This document shows positions 14,193 to 15,145 of a DNA stretch of 15,145 bases, in pieces. Position numbers and translations under genes: made by a program. The stretch lies in contig CAZNSG010000284.1 in the NCBI GenBank assembly GCA_964575715.1, positions 1-15,145 of the forward strand, in the 5' to 3' direction. Under the pieces are notes generated by a model. The model did not search any database and was not told where the DNA came from. It saw only the letters and a list, made by a program, of their open reading frames with translations. Numbering within the stretch: the stretch's first letter is position 1; every line of letters begins with the position of its first letter. Source of the DNA: PNAI01 sp964575715 (GTDB taxonomy: Bacteria > Pseudomonadota > Alphaproteobacteria > Rhizobiales > Xanthobacteraceae).

Positions 14193-15029
14193 TCACTTCT
14201 CAAACACCAGCATGATATAGCGCATCGTCCCCCGCCGATGCAGCCGCTCCAGGTGAAGGCCGCCGATTTCGGCATCGCTCAAGCGGGCAAAGCCCTGCCT
14301 CGTTTTCTCCGCGCGCTGCGCGGAGAGGTCGCCGAGCGCGGCGTCGAGATCGGGTTCGGGCCGCGGTTTGAGCAGTTGCGAAAGATCCTCCTCTGCCAGC
14401 AGCCGCAGCCCGGACAAGCGCGCAAGCTCAGTCCATGCCTTGGCCGACAGCGCGAGCGGACAGCGCCAAGCCCGCTTGAAGTCAGCCAGCACTGCTGCGT
14501 CGGCGGCATTGATGCGATCGACCGGCATGTCGTCGACCATAATGAGACGGCCACCGGCATCGAGCGCTGATACCAGGTTGTGCAGCGTGAACGAGGGATC
14601 GGCGGAATGTATCAGGCTTTCAATCGCGACCATCACATTGTAGCGGCCAGGCAGAGCCGCGTCGTAGGACATGAGATGGAAGTCGATCATGCCTTCCAGC
14701 CCGCGCGCCTTGGCAATGCCCTTGGCGTAGGTCCATTGCTCTTGCGAGATGGTGACCCCGGTCCAGCGTCCGCCATGGATGCGCAGACAGCGGAAGCACG
14801 TTCCGCCGTAGCCGCTGCCGGCATCCAGACCGCGGGACAATCCGTGCGCCGGCATGTGGGGATCGATAAACTTGTAAATTGTTTCGGGCGAGAAGTTGCC
14901 GGTGCCGGCATCGATGAGAAAGCGATGGATCGTGTCATTCTCAAAGCCGGAGAAAACTTGAAAGCTCTTGTCTTTCTCCGTCCAGCGGTGCAGCTCTTCG
15001 TAGAAGAGCGCGACATCCTTTGTCGTCAT
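14193..15029 (-). CDS. Class I SAM-dependent methyltransferase
   Basis: A 278-residue Rossmann-fold methyltransferase. SAM-binding motif I is LDAGSGYGGTCFR (68-80); GVTISQEQWTYAKG (91-104) is a post-motif block typical of the small-molecule and cyclopropane-fatty-acid-like branch; the motif IV region is VMVAIESLIHSADP (132-145), followed by GGRLIMVDDMPVDR (159-172). The substrate is unknown. The N-terminal ~60 residues (YEELHRWTEKDKSFQVFSGF) are helical and probably form the substrate lid. The C-terminal 60 residues are arginine-rich. ATG 15029 is the only good start near the N-terminus, but it has no clear Shine-Dalgarno, and a repeat begins only about 20 bases upstream, so its promoter must lie in or beyond repeat DNA. 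No partner gene is adjacent on either side. Confidence 0.85.
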   Translation of the reverse strand: MTTKDVALFYEELHRWTEKDKSFQVFSGFENDTIHRFLIDAGTGNFSPETIYKFIDPHMPAHGLSRGLDAGSGYGGTCFRCLRIHGGRWTGVTISQEQWTYAKGIAKARGLEGMIDFHLMSYDAALPGRYNVMVAIESLIHSADPSFTLHNLVSALDAGGRLIMVDDMPVDRINAADAAVLADFKRAWRCPLALSAKAWTELARLSGLRLLAEEDLSQLLKPRPEPDLDAALGDLSAQRAEKTRQGFARLSDAEIGGLHLERLHRRGTMRYIMLVFEK

Positions 15030-15075
15030 GAGCGTATGATCCCGAATAATACCAACGGCGTTAAGTAATGACCGT

Positions 15076-15145
15076 CATCCTGAGGTGGCCGCCATAAGCG
15101 CGTTAACGCGCGTCTTCGACGCGCTATGGCGGCCCTCGAAGGATG
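15076..15145. repeat. Palindromic intergenic repeat, cut by the window end
   Basis: CATCCTGAGG at the left pairs loosely with CCTCGAAGGATG at the right, around a near-perfect core: GGCCGCCATA (15087-15096) pairs with TATGGCGGCC (15125-15134), and GCGCGT with ACGCGC. A central GCGCGTTAACGCGC is itself palindromic. Just outside, ATACCAAC (15049-15056) repeats the outer terminus of the 9518-9729 element, so the unit probably starts there and continues past the window. Confidence 0.75.

Overview
The window looks like chromosomal DNA of a GC-rich alphaproteobacterium of the order Hyphomicrobiales (Rhizobiales), most likely near the Bradyrhizobiaceae/Xanthobacteraceae. The protein families, an HNH endonuclease beginning NVHVSRGGWPALVLNADFRPL, an orphan Bug-type binding protein and intergenic palindromes of the RIME-like type all point there. 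This placement is inferred from recognised families; no search was run.

Left edge (1-567): the last 41 codons and right end of an IS4-family insertion sequence abut the C-terminal part of an NAD(P)-binding epimerase gene. That gene has lost its Rossmann N-terminus and appears to be interrupted by the element. On the minus strand follows an acyl-CoA dehydrogenase with a ~170-residue N-terminal extension, recognised as (2S)-methylsuccinyl-CoA dehydrogenase (mcd) of the ethylmalonyl-CoA pathway.

Middle (2541-10252): a membrane chemoreceptor; a YihY/BrkB membrane protein; a convergent GluQRS gene (tRNA-Asp queuosine modification); a tight plus-strand run of Tat-exported metallo-beta-lactamase-fold hydrolase, AlkA-like DNA glycosylase and PF02230-type esterase; an HNH endonuclease; and a convergent dsbB. 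HNH and dsbB are separated by a 212-bp repeat that has terminal inverted repeats and three strong hairpins, and whose far end codes for the DsbB C-terminal tail.

Right part (10331-15145): a tRNA-Leu(CAA) gene with a good promoter; a small uncharacterised protein; two divergent solute-binding-type genes separated by a RIME-like palindrome; a roughly 850-bp gene-free mosaic of repeats; a SAM-dependent methyltransferase; and a further palindromic repeat cut by the window end.

The genes are ordinary chromosomal housekeeping and accessory functions and do not form one system. The least explained material is the repeat DNA. A 64-nt twin-hairpin module occurs at 9625-9688 and 13624-13687 with identical geometry and compensatory base changes, and 13700-14090 is a structured GC-rich block with no convincing gene. 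I found no CRISPR array, prophage, restriction-modification system or recognisable defence island.
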